Below, piece by piece: positions 28,249 to 36,515 of a stretch of 64,000 bases of DNA (positions are counted from its first letter, which is position 1; every line of letters begins with the position of its first letter). Source of the DNA: Sorangiineae bacterium NIC37A_2 (GTDB lineage Bacteria; Myxococcota_A; Polyangia; Polyangiales; Polyangiaceae); contig NASX01000018.1 in assembly GCA_002085155.1 (NCBI GenBank), positions 1 through 64,000 of the forward strand. Direction: 5' to 3'. The position numbers and the translations under genes were made by a program. Below the pieces are notes generated by a model. It was not told the DNA's origin, did not search any database, and saw nothing but the letters and a program-made list of their open reading frames with translations.

Positions 28249-30927
28249 TCAGAGAGTTCCCTTCGCGTCGGGGGCCGATCCCGCCCGCGTCGGAGGATGC
28301 CCCGGCGGCAGTTGGACGGCAGCAGACTTTTCTTCGGGCTTTTGGGGTGTAACGGCGGCGCTCGAGGCATCAGGCCGCGGACGGACCAAGATCTTCTCGT
28401 AGCGTGAGGTGATGAGGAGCGGGCCTTCGACCTCCAGACGAATCACTCGCTCTTCGTCGACCTTGAGCTGGAAGGTCGCCTCCGTGCGATTGCCAAACTT
28501 GTCACCACCGTCCCAGCCTTCCTGACCGTCAACGTCCCAGCGGTACTTGTAGCCGAGGCCGGGAGCTGCGCTCAGCTTGTACACGCCCGAGGCGTGGTCG
28601 AAGTGCTCACGAACGTTCGCGTGCGGCAGGACGAGGTAGGTTCCTACGCCCAGAAGACCGAACATGAGAACGGCGGAGTAGGCCTGGACACGACCGGTCT
28701 GGAACTGGCGCAGGATCGCGCCCGCAGCTTGGATGACGAAGGCCGAAGCCCGCGCCAAGATGCCGTCGACGATCCACTTGTCGAACCAGACGCACATGTC
28801 GGCGAGCGAGTCGACGATGTCCAAAATCGTGGCCTTGTAGAACTCGTCGACGCGCCACTTGTCGGACAAGAAGGCGTGCAGGCGCGGGAACTTCGCCGCA
28901 GCTTCCGCCGCCGGGCGTCCCGCCTTCACCACGTAGGTGTACCAGGCGAGCCCGATGCCGGGCGCCGCCGCGATGAAGACAGCAATCGCCGCTCCGATCC
29001 ACTTGAACGACTCGACGCTCTCCTCGGGAGCTTCAACGCTCTTCGAAGCTTCAGCGAACACCGGCTCGAGGAAGTGCCCGAGAGGGGCGATGTGGATGAG
29101 GTGGGCGTTGAGGAGGCCAGCGAAGAGCGAGAGTCCACCCAAGATCCAGAGCGGCAGCGTCATCTGCCAGGGCGACTCGTGAGGCGTCGGTCCCTCCATG
29201 TGCTCGACGCCGGGCTTCTCGTGGTGGTGATGAGCGTGGTCGTCGTGCTCATCGTGAGCCGCGGCATGGGCGTCATGGCCGTGGTCGTCGTGAGCGCCGG
29301 AGGCCGGCTGCGCGTGGGGGTCAACCCAGTTCGGCACAATCTTCCAGCCTCGGAATTCACCGAGGAAGATGCCGATGACGAGACGGGACATGTAGAAGGC
29401 GGTCAGAATCGCCGTCAAGAGCCCCATCGCGTAGAGCAGGCCGCTGTACCACTCGGGCCACACAAAGTTCTCGAGGACAACGCGGTGTTGACCACCGCTG
29501 ATCGTGGCGGGCCCCGTCACCTTCGACTTGAGGGCCATGAGCAGGATCTCATCCTTGGAGAAGAAGCCGCTCGTCAGCGGGACACCAGCAATCGCTGCCC
29601 AGGCCGCCGCGAAGGTGATCGCCGTCGCGGGCATGAACTTCAGCAGGCCGCCCATGTTCCGCATGTCCTGAGAGTCGTTTGTGTCGTGGATGCGAGCGTG
29701 CATCGCGTGGATCACCGAACCAGCACCCAAGAACAAGCAGGCCTTGAAGAAGGCGTGCGTCAGAACGTGGAAGAAACCCGCCTCGAAGGCGCCGACACCT
29801 GCGCCAAGGAACATGTAACCGAGCTGGCTCAAGGTCGAGTAAGCCAGCACCTTCTTGATGTCGTTCTGGACGAGAGCAATCGTCGCCGCGAAGAGCGCCG
29901 TGAATGCGCCGATGCCAGCCACGACCGCCATCGCCATCGGGCTCATCACGAACACCGCCGACAGGCGGCAAAGGAGATAGACGCCCGCGGTGACCATGGT
30001 CGCGGCGTGGATGAGGGCCGAAACCGGCGTCGGACCCGCCATCGCGTCCGGGAGCCAGACGTGGAGACCGAACTGAGCGCTCTTGCCCATCGCCCCGAGG
30101 AAGAGCGCAAGGCAGACGAGAGTGGCCGCGCTCGCGTAACGGGGCTTGCTGATCGCCTCGGCGAGGCTCTCCGGCAGAAGTTGGGCAATCGGGACCGAGT
30201 CCGCGACCGGCCAAACCTTCACCGGCTGAAGAAGATTGTTGCGCCCGACCTCAATGCCGTGCCAGTCGAGGGCCCCGACGTAGTAGACCAAAAGGCCCAT
30301 CGCGACGAGCAGACCGAAGTCGCCGACGCGGTTGGTAATGAACGCCTTCTTTCCTGCGGAGGCGTTCTGGTCCTCACTGAACCAGAACCCGATCAAAAGG
30401 TAGGAGCAGAGCCCGACACCTTCCCAGCCCACGAACAGGATGGGCAGGCTGTTGCCGAGCACCAGCACCAACATCGAGAAGATGAAGAGGTTCAGGTAAG
30501 CGAAGAACCGGTAGTACCCGGGATCTTCGGCCATGTAAGACGAGGAGTAGAGGTGGATCAGGAAGCCGACGCCCGTGATGACGAGCGCCATGGTCCCGCT
30601 GAGGGCATCCACCGAAAACGCGACATCGAGAGGCACCGCACGGAAGGCGAGGGCATCTCCGACACCTTCGAGCTGGAGCCATCGCCAGGCGTTAAAGTGG
30701 AACCGAACTAGCTCCCCATGCTCGCCGTGGCCGAGGAGCATGAGGTAGGTGATGACGGCACCGACGAAGGCGGCAAAGATCGCGGAGAGACCCATCAGGG
30801 TCACGGCCTCCCGACCGAGCCGCTTGCCGAAGACGCCGTTCACGAACGCTGCCAATAGAGGCAGGATCAGAATCAAGCCGAGAAGCGAGAAGTGACTCGC
30901 GGGGAAGAGCTGTGTGAGAAGTTCCAT
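28249..30927 (-). CDS. nuoL: NADH-quinone oxidoreductase subunit L with His-rich loop and C-terminal extension
   Basis: An 892-aa antiporter-like subunit, far longer than the usual 610-680. The core is intact: FVGWEGVGLCSYLLIGFW (Glu169), LGAMGKSAQFGLHVWLPDAM (Lys282), and KKVLAYSTLSQLGYM. A loop at about 538-583 carries about 14 histidines; His-rich stretches at this place occur in other NuoL proteins. The final membrane helix is near 748-768. After it comes a segment with the pattern YKYRWDVDGQEGWD ... TEATFQL ... IRLEVEGPLLITSRY (about 792-850), which looks like a PKD/Ig-type beta-sandwich, then a Pro/Ala tail. This extra domain is unusual and is expected on the periplasmic side. Confidence 0.95.
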   Translation of the reverse strand: MELLTQLFPASHFSLLGLILILPLLAAFVNGVFGKRLGREAVTLMGLSAIFAAFVGAVITYLMLLGHGEHGELVRFHFNAWRWLQLEGVGDALAFRAVPLDVAFSVDALSGTMALVITGVGFLIHLYSSSYMAEDPGYYRFFAYLNLFIFSMLVLVLGNSLPILFVGWEGVGLCSYLLIGFWFSEDQNASAGKKAFITNRVGDFGLLVAMGLLVYYVGALDWHGIEVGRNNLLQPVKVWPVADSVPIAQLLPESLAEAISKPRYASAATLVCLALFLGAMGKSAQFGLHVWLPDAMAGPTPVSALIHAATMVTAGVYLLCRLSAVFVMSPMAMAVVAGIGAFTALFAATIALVQNDIKKVLAYSTLSQLGYMFLGAGVGAFEAGFFHVLTHAFFKACLFLGAGSVIHAMHARIHDTNDSQDMRNMGGLLKFMPATAITFAAAWAAIAGVPLTSGFFSKDEILLMALKSKVTGPATISGGQHRVVLENFVWPEWYSGLLYAMGLLTAILTAFYMSRLVIGIFLGEFRGWKIVPNWVDPHAQPASGAHDDHGHDAHAAAHDEHDDHAHHHHEKPGVEHMEGPTPHESPWQMTLPLWILGGLSLFAGLLNAHLIHIAPLGHFLEPVFAEASKSVEAPEESVESFKWIGAAIAVFIAAAPGIGLAWYTYVVKAGRPAAEAAAKFPRLHAFLSDKWRVDEFYKATILDIVDSLADMCVWFDKWIVDGILARASAFVIQAAGAILRQFQTGRVQAYSAVLMFGLLGVGTYLVLPHANVREHFDHASGVYKLSAAPGLGYKYRWDVDGQEGWDGGDKFGNRTEATFQLKVDEERVIRLEVEGPLLITSRYEKILVRPRPDASSAAVTPQKPEEKSAAVQLPPGHPPTRAGSAPDAKGTL

Positions 30928-30972
30928 CTTCGGTATCGAGCCCTCAAGAGAAAGCGCGCGAAAAGCCTCGCC

Positions 30973-31281
30973 TCAGTGGCGCAGAGTGGTCGCGTCGTCG
31001 CTGTTGACAGCGCCGCGCAGGCGGTAGAGTTGGAGAACGATCGCGAGCCCGACAGCGACCTCCGCCGCAGCAACGGCGATGATGAAGAAGGCGAACGCTT
31101 GGCCCACCATGTTGCCCGTGTGAAGTCGGTTGAAGGAGACGAGCAGGAGATTCACGCTGTTCAGCATGAGCTCGATGCTCATCAGCTGAACCAGGACATT
31201 CCTCCGGACCAAAAACCCGATCGCTCCGATGACGAAGATGACCGAGGACAGGAGCATGTAGCTTTCGATTGTGGTGTCCAT
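30973..31281 (-). CDS. nuoK: NADH-quinone oxidoreductase subunit K
   Basis: A 102-aa membrane subunit with three transmembrane helices. The conserved glutamates in the second and third helices are visible (IELMLNSVNLLLV and AAAEVAVGLAIVL). Length and motifs match the family. It overlaps nuoJ by a single base (TGATG) and precedes nuoL by 45 bp. NuoK takes part in coupling quinone reduction to proton transfer at the base of the membrane arm. Confidence 0.97.
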   Translation of the reverse strand: MDTTIESYMLLSSVIFVIGAIGFLVRRNVLVQLMSIELMLNSVNLLLVSFNRLHTGNMVGQAFAFFIIAVAAAEVAVGLAIVLQLYRLRGAVNSDDATTLRH

Positions 31282-31919
31282 CAGGCGTTTTTCTCCGATT
31301 CGTAACGTTCCTGGAGCGTCCGTCCGTCGAGCGGCCGGCCTGCATCCCTCGCGAGAAGGGGGCCGTGGAACAAGCGCACCGTCGGGTTCTGAATCTTGGG
31401 CTTTTCGCTCTTCTTGTGCGCAGTGCGCGCCACAGCGACCGCACCGACCACCGCCACGATGAGCAGGGCTGTCACGAGCTCAAAGGGCACGAGGCCATGC
31501 TCGAAGATCTGGCGACCCACGGCCTCGACCGTCCCGTGCTCTTTTCCGACGATCGGGAAGGCATGTTCCTTGGTCGAGACCAAGAGCGAGATCACGAACA
31601 CGCCCGCAATGGCTCCGAGTCCCCCGCCGACCGCTCGCGCCAAGAAGGAGCGAGTTCCGCGCGCCGGGATCAGCTTCGCCGTGGGGCCGAGGAGCATGAT
31701 CACGAAGACGAAGAGAATGACGACGGCGCCGGCGTAGACCAAGACCTGCATCGCCGCCAAAAACTCAGCGTTCAGGCGCAGGAACAGGCCAGCGATCCCG
31801 AAGATGGTCGTGAGCAGCCCGAGGGCGCTCCGGATCGGGTTCGCGGACAAAACCGTGAAAAGCGCGCCGCCGACGCAGAGGAGCGAGCAAACGCTGAAGA
31901 GCAAAAGGCCGGGAGTCAT
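31281..31919 (-). CDS. nuoJ: NADH-quinone oxidoreductase subunit J
   Basis: A 212-aa membrane subunit with five predicted helices. The conserved VLVYAGAVVILFVFVIMLLG segment in the third helix is visible. The C-terminus continues as a polar tail of about 40 residues. ATG 31919 overlaps the nuoF stop as ATGA, so translation of the peripheral-arm subunit NuoF and the membrane subunit NuoJ appears coupled. Usually nuoG, nuoH and nuoI lie between these two genes; they are absent here. Confidence 0.96.
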   Translation of the reverse strand: MTPGLLLFSVCSLLCVGGALFTVLSANPIRSALGLLTTIFGIAGLFLRLNAEFLAAMQVLVYAGAVVILFVFVIMLLGPTAKLIPARGTRSFLARAVGGGLGAIAGVFVISLLVSTKEHAFPIVGKEHGTVEAVGRQIFEHGLVPFELVTALLIVAVVGAVAVARTAHKKSEKPKIQNPTVRLFHGPLLARDAGRPLDGRTLQERYESEKNA

Positions 31920-33265
31920 ACCGTGAGGCTCCTTGTCTGGTGGCTGCCACCAGTCTGAATGTAGTCGAGGAGCTCAGCGCGGAATTTCCGCACGAAGGAG
32001 AGCGCCGGCTGAGCTGCACCATCGCCGAAAGCACAGATGGTGTTCCCGGTGATGTTCGAGCCGATCTCGTGGATCTGGTTCAGCTCTTCGACGGTCCCTT
32101 GGCCCTGGACGATCTTGTCCAAAATTCTCTCGATCCATCCGCACCCTTCGCGGCAGGGTGTGCACTGTCCGCAGGATTCGTGACGGTAGAAGCGCATGAC
32201 GTTGTGGAGCGCGAGCACCGGATCGGCCTTATCGGAAAGGACGATCGCACAGCAGGTGCCCAGCATGCTGCCCGCGCCGCGGAAGGTATCTACGCCGAGC
32301 GGCAGGTCGAGGAAGCTCTTGCCATGGTAGGGCGCGAACTTCTCATTGTTCGGCACGTCGACGATCTCGTCCGCGCGGTGCACGGGGCAGCTCGAGCCTC
32401 CCGGGATCACGGCCAAGAGCTGACCGTCCCCGAGGATGCCGCCGCCGAGATCGTAGATGAGCTCGCGGAGCGTGAGCCCGACCGCGCACTCGTAAATGCC
32501 CGGGTTCTTCACGTGGCCGCTCACCCCGAACAGACGCGCGCCGCCATCGTTCCAATCGTGGAGGGCACTCAGCTTGCTGAAGTTGTCCCCGCCCATCGTA
32601 AAGACGGTCGGTGCGATGGCGATGGTCTCGACGTTGTTGACCGTGGTCGGGCAACCGAACGCGCCGACCTGCGCCGGGAAGGGCGGCTTCAGGCGCGGCT
32701 CGCCGCGGCGACCTTCCAGAGAGTTCAGGAGCGCCGTCTCTTCGCCACAGATGTAAGCGCCCGCGCCTGTGTGGACGTAGACCTCCATCGAGTAGCTCGT
32801 CCCGAACGGGTTCCGCCCGAGGTAGCCGCGCTCTTTCGCCTCTCGAATAGCGCCCCAAAGTCGCTCCTTCGACAGGTGCAGCTCGTCGCGCACATAGATA
32901 TAGGCAGCGTGGGCGCCGATGGCGAAGGCACCAATGATACAGCCCTCGACGAGCGCGTGAGGGTTCTGCTCCATGATGGTCCGGTCCTTGAAGGTGCCGG
33001 GCTCGCCCTCATCGGCGTTCACGACCAAGTAATGCGGCTTGCCGCTTTCCTTGGGCATGAAGCTCCACTTCGTCCCACAGTCGAAGCCTGCACCACCGCG
33101 ACCTCGCACATGAGCAGCTTTCATCTCATCGATGGCGCGTTCCCGCGTCATCGTCGAAAGCACCATGCGAGCCGCGCGGTATCCGCCGTGAGCCTCGTAG
33201 TTGCCGAGCGTGTGTGCGTCGGGTTTGCCGTAACTATGCGACAAGTATGTAGTTCGCTTCAGCAT
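31916..33265 (-). CDS. nuoF: NADH-quinone oxidoreductase subunit F (NADH-binding)
   Basis: A 449-aa flavoprotein that oxidises NADH. The FMN/NADH loop VRGRGGAGFDCGTKW is near 53-67 and GAGAYICGEETALLNSLEG near 167-185. Ligands of the N3 4Fe-4S cluster are Cys365, Cys368, Cys371 in SCGQCTPCREG and Cys411 in NTICAFGDG. ATG 33265 is chosen, 11 bp after nuoE; a start at 33388 would add 41 residues within nuoE that do not resemble the family. It overlaps nuoJ by 4 bp. Confidence 0.96.
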   Translation of the reverse strand: MLKRTTYLSHSYGKPDAHTLGNYEAHGGYRAARMVLSTMTRERAIDEMKAAHVRGRGGAGFDCGTKWSFMPKESGKPHYLVVNADEGEPGTFKDRTIMEQNPHALVEGCIIGAFAIGAHAAYIYVRDELHLSKERLWGAIREAKERGYLGRNPFGTSYSMEVYVHTGAGAYICGEETALLNSLEGRRGEPRLKPPFPAQVGAFGCPTTVNNVETIAIAPTVFTMGGDNFSKLSALHDWNDGGARLFGVSGHVKNPGIYECAVGLTLRELIYDLGGGILGDGQLLAVIPGGSSCPVHRADEIVDVPNNEKFAPYHGKSFLDLPLGVDTFRGAGSMLGTCCAIVLSDKADPVLALHNVMRFYRHESCGQCTPCREGCGWIERILDKIVQGQGTVEELNQIHEIGSNITGNTICAFGDGAAQPALSFVRKFRAELLDYIQTGGSHQTRSLTV

Positions 33266-33276
33266 ACTCGGGACCT

Positions 33277-33759
33277 TCAGTCCTTCTGGAGTCCGTCGAG
33301 GATTCGGTCGACGTCCGCAAGGGTTAGATTCTCGTGATAGACCTTGTCGACCTGCATCATGGGTGCGGAGCCACAGGAAGCGAGACACTCAGCGGTGCGG
33401 AGCGTGATCTTGCCGTCTTTGGTCGTCTCACCGACGTGGATGCCGAGACGCTTCTCACAGTGTTTGAGTACTGTGTCAGCGCCGCGCAGAGCGCAGGAGA
33501 GCGTGTGGCACACCCAAACTTGGTGCTTGCCGGGCTTCTCGCGATTGAACAGGTGATAGAAGGTCGCAACGCCTGTCACGTGTGCAGTGCTGAGCTCGAG
33601 GCGCGAAGCCACGAAAGCGATCACTTCCTCGCTCACCCAGTTCTCGTTCGCCTCTTGGCAAAGGTGCAAGGCTGGGATGCACGCAGCCATCTTGTTGGGG
33701 TAGCGCGCAAGAATTTCTTGGAACTTGCTCTCCTGCTCCGCGCTGAGGGCAAACGTCAT
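33277..33759 (-). CDS. nuoE: NADH-quinone oxidoreductase subunit E (2Fe-2S)
   Basis: A 160-aa thioredoxin-fold subunit with the N1a 2Fe-2S cluster. Ligands are Cys84 and Cys89 (VCHTLSCALRG) and Cys125 and Cys129 (AECLASCGSAP). ATG 33759 gives the normal length; an earlier start at 33801 adds 14 residues with no support. It is the first gene of a minus-strand cluster nuoE-F-J-K-L-M-N. The subunits for quinone binding and the Q-module (NuoB, C, D, H, I) and NuoG, NuoA are not in the window and must lie elsewhere. Confidence 0.95.
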   Translation of the reverse strand: MTFALSAEQESKFQEILARYPNKMAACIPALHLCQEANENWVSEEVIAFVASRLELSTAHVTGVATFYHLFNREKPGKHQVWVCHTLSCALRGADTVLKHCEKRLGIHVGETTKDGKITLRTAECLASCGSAPMMQVDKVYHENLTLADVDRILDGLQKD

Positions 33760-34097
33760 GGTACTCCAGGTTTCCGTCGTAGAGCGATCCCGGAGCAGCA
33801 AAAGCGCCGACTCGGGGCTCTGGGCGGCCCGAACCGTAGTGACCGGGTCGATTCTGTGTCAAGCCCGCGCCGCGTCTCACGGATCGATCCCGCCGCCCAG
33901 CTTCATGAACCATTTCGGGCAGGTCGTGAGGCCCGCCTGGGCTCGCCCTGCCAGCGGCTCGAAGGGCCTTTCAGCGATGTGGCCGGCCCGAGCCGTCAAG
34001 CTCGAGCGGAGACAGATGATGCTTGTGAAATGCAGTAACCCTCGTGTACGCTCGGGCTGGCTCATTAGTTGAGAGCACGGAAGGACCAGCGTACCGC
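33760..34097. other. 338-bp gene-free region between nuoE and the zinc-ribbon gene
   Basis: This divergent intergenic stretch holds the candidate nuo promoter on the minus strand. On the plus strand, TTGTGA around 34024 and TACGCT 18 bases later form a weak promoter-like pair for the zinc-ribbon gene. Reading frames here are short and lack protein-like character. No terminator or repeat was seen. Confidence 0.5.
33833..33862 (-). promoter_or_regulatory. Candidate sigma70-type promoter for the nuoE-N cluster
   Basis: On the minus strand, a consensus TTGACA (33857-33862) is followed after 18 bases by TACGGT (33833-33838), a moderate -10 match. Transcription would begin near 33826, leaving a leader of about 67 bases to the nuoE start. 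It is the only strong -35 hexamer noticed in this gap. Not tested. Confidence 0.4.
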
Positions 34098-35078
34098 GTG
34101 TTTTGTCCGAATTGTGGGAGCAAGAACGAAGACGGCGCGCCGCGCTGCGCGCAGTGTGGGTTTGAACTACAAACGGGAAAGCCCGCCCCGCGATTCAAAG
34201 GCACGATGGTGATGCAGTCTCCTGTGCCCGCGGCGGCCCCGGGCGCAGGGATCAACGCGCCTGCCTCCCCCGCGAGGACCCCCTCGGCCCTGAAGGGGAC
34301 GATGGTCGGCGTTGCCCCCCCTGGGATGGATGACCTGCGCAAGCAGATCGCCGAAGCTCGTCAGAACCCGGCGGCCGCTGCGACTCCGGCCCCCGCTCCC
34401 GCTGGTCCCTCGAAGCTCAAAGGGACGATGATCGGTCTCGCCCCGCCCCATTTGGCGGGTGGCGATCTCCAGCCGACCTTACTCGGCGTCGCTCCCCCTG
34501 GCTCCGATGCGCCCCCAGCCGCGGCCCAGCAGCCAGTTCAGACCCCTCCCACCGAGCCCGCGCCCATGCCGAGTCGCCTCAAGGGCACGATGGTCGGCGT
34601 CGCTCCGCCGGATCTCGGGAACGTTCAGTCCCCCGATGCCTTTGGTGGAACTCTCATGGCCGGCGCGACAGCGCCCATGGCCGCGATCCAGCCTCAGTTT
34701 GAGGCTCCGGCGACTTCGGCCACCGAGCCGAGTCCCCCGCCCACCGAGCCTCCCCAGGCCGGTGGTTCTGGCTTCCCCGGCGCTTTCCCCACCGCGCAAG
34801 AGGCCTTGCGCCCGGCCCGAGTTCCGGAAGTGGGCGGAGTGGGGGGACCCCGTTATCCGATCAGCGACACTGCCTCCAGCCTCTCCGCCACGACGAAGGC
34901 CACCTCGAGTCAGCTGCCGATCCTGCTTCTCATCGGCCTCATCGTGATCCTCACCCTCGCGCTCGTTGCCTTCGGCTTCGTGATGCGCGGAGACGACGAG
35001 GAGACCGAGGCCGCTCCCTCCCCCAGCGAGCCCGCCGCCGCTCCCGCCGAGCCCGGTTCCGCGGAGCCGGCTCCGTAA
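34098..35078 (+). CDS. Zinc-ribbon membrane protein with repeated KGTM(V/I)G motif
   Basis: A 326-aa protein starting at GTG 34098, which places the zinc ribbon FCPNCGSKNEDG ... CAQCG at the very N-terminus (Cys3, 6, 17, 20) as usual for this class; GTG 34044 would add 18 residues. A Pro/Ala-rich low-complexity region of about 230 residues carries a short motif: KGTM at 34, 66, 108 and 162, three of the four followed by (V/I)G(V/L)APP, plus two degenerate copies (PTLLGVAPP, GGTLMAG). One transmembrane helix lies at about 272-296, followed by an acidic Pro/Ala tail. The motifs would face the cytoplasm if the zinc ribbon does. The function is unknown; the motif may be a docking or phosphorylation site. 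Confidence 0.8.
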   Translation: MFCPNCGSKNEDGAPRCAQCGFELQTGKPAPRFKGTMVMQSPVPAAAPGAGINAPASPARTPSALKGTMVGVAPPGMDDLRKQIAEARQNPAAAATPAPAPAGPSKLKGTMIGLAPPHLAGGDLQPTLLGVAPPGSDAPPAAAQQPVQTPPTEPAPMPSRLKGTMVGVAPPDLGNVQSPDAFGGTLMAGATAPMAAIQPQFEAPATSATEPSPPPTEPPQAGGSGFPGAFPTAQEALRPARVPEVGGVGGPRYPISDTASSLSATTKATSSQLPILLLIGLIVILTLALVAFGFVMRGDDEETEAAPSPSEPAAAPAEPGSAEPAP

Positions 35079-35235
35079 CCAAGAGTCGACGGAAAAGCTC
35101 GTCCCGACCCGAGGCTCGGACGCCGAGGCTTCGCCGAGGCCCGGCTCAACGAGGCTCCGGCGCGCACCGGCGCCGATCATGGCGCGGAGAGCCCCGCTTG
35201 CGCGGATGCGTGAGCGAATTGTGAGGAGCTGTCGC

Positions 35236-35252
35236 GGCTCGCGCAGCGAGCC
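35236..35252. terminator. GC hairpin between convergent zinc-ribbon and ychF genes
   Basis: Perfect 7-bp stem (35236-35242 with 35246-35252) around a GCA loop, in the 210-bp gap where two genes converge. No U-run follows. The first half of this gap also holds several degenerate CGAGGCT-like repeats (about 35112-35155). Terminator function is only suggested by position. Confidence 0.35.
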
Positions 35253-35288
35253 CCCGGCGCACAGCTATTTCGGCGGAGCGCCGTTGTG

Positions 35289-36389
35289 TCAGACGTTGAA
35301 TCGGAAGTGGATCACGTCGCCATCACGCACGACGTACTCTTTTCCTTCAATCCCGAGCTTGCCCTGCTCTTTACACTTTGCCTCAGAGCCGAGGGTGATG
35401 AGATCCTCCCACCAGATCACCTCGGCGCGAATGAAGCCGCGTTCAAAGTCGGAGTGAATCACGCCGGCCGCCTCAGGCGCTGTCGCCCCCTTACGGACCG
35501 TCCAGGCGCGCGCTTCTTTCTTGCCCGCCGTGAAGTAGGTGATGAGGCCGAGCAGCGAGTAGCCCGTCCGGATCACGCGATTCAGTCCCGCCTCTTCGAG
35601 ACCGGCTGCTTCAAGGAACTCAGGACGATCGGCCGGGTCGAGCTCAGCAATCTGGGCCTCGAGGGCCGCGCAAATCGGGACGACAGAAGCGCCTTCTTGA
35701 GCGGCGTACTCGACCAGCGCCTTGTAGTGAGGATTCTTCTCCGGCTCCGCGGCGCTGCCCTCATCGACGTTTGCGACGTAAAATGTCGGCTTCGAGGTCA
35801 AGAGCTGAAGTTCGGCGAGGGCGGCTCGCTCCGCGTCCGACTTCGTAGCGTAGGAGCGAGCAGGTTTGCCTTGATCGAGATGCGCCGCCAGCTCCTCGCA
35901 GAGGGACACCAGGACCTTCTCCTTGGCGTCGCCGCCTTTGCTCTGTTTGCGCGCACGGTCGAGTCGTTTCGTCACGGTGTCGAGGTCCTTCAAGCAAAGC
36001 TCGGTGTGGATGGTCTCGACGTCGCCGACGGGGTTCACGCGCCCGTCGACGTGGGTCACGTTCTCGTCCTCAAAGCATCGCACCACATGGGCGATCGCAT
36101 CGACCTCACGGATGTGTCCGAGGAACTGGTTCCCGAGGCCTTCGCCTTTCGAAGCACCACGCACGAGACCCGCGATGTCGACAAAGCGGATACTCGTGGG
36201 GACCTCGATCGTCTGGTAGACCTCTGCGAGCTTCTTGAGTCGCGGATCGGGAACCGGAACGATACCGACGTTGGGCTCAATGGTACAAAATGGGAAGTTT
36301 TGCGCCTCCGCTTTCGCAGTGGAGAGCGCGTTGAACAGCGTGCTCTTGCCAACGTTCGGAAGACCGACCACTCCGCATGAAAAACCCAT
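35289..36389 (-). CDS. ychF: Redox-regulated ATPase YchF (Obg/OLA1 family)
   Basis: A 366-aa ribosome-associated P-loop protein that prefers ATP over GTP. Walker A is GLPNVGKST at residues 9-17, the switch region contains FVDIAGLVRGASKGEGLGNQFL, and a C-terminal TGS domain ends the protein with the family ending GDVIHFRFNV. The central coiled-coil insertion (about 130-190) is present. It is divergent from the 5'-nucleotidase gene, 126 bp away, and convergent with the zinc-ribbon gene. Length and ending are as expected. Confidence 0.97.
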   Translation of the reverse strand: MGFSCGVVGLPNVGKSTLFNALSTAKAEAQNFPFCTIEPNVGIVPVPDPRLKKLAEVYQTIEVPTSIRFVDIAGLVRGASKGEGLGNQFLGHIREVDAIAHVVRCFEDENVTHVDGRVNPVGDVETIHTELCLKDLDTVTKRLDRARKQSKGGDAKEKVLVSLCEELAAHLDQGKPARSYATKSDAERAALAELQLLTSKPTFYVANVDEGSAAEPEKNPHYKALVEYAAQEGASVVPICAALEAQIAELDPADRPEFLEAAGLEEAGLNRVIRTGYSLLGLITYFTAGKKEARAWTVRKGATAPEAAGVIHSDFERGFIRAEVIWWEDLITLGSEAKCKEQGKLGIEGKEYVVRDGDVIHFRFNV

Positions 36390-36515
36390 CGCGGCCGCGC
36401 CTTACCTGAATTCTCGGCGTCGACAAGGGCTTCGGACCTTTTCCTCCGAAATCCGGCGCTTTTTGCGCACCTCGTCTCCACGCGAGCTCAGAAAAGCTGT
36501 GGTAAGCTGAATCGA

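Noticed and set aside
28594-30711. A 705-codon open frame antisense to nuoL
   Set aside because: Rich in Glu/Arg/His/Asp with no hydrophobic core or motif, and exactly opposite a clear NuoL gene. It is a shadow produced by GC-rich codon use.
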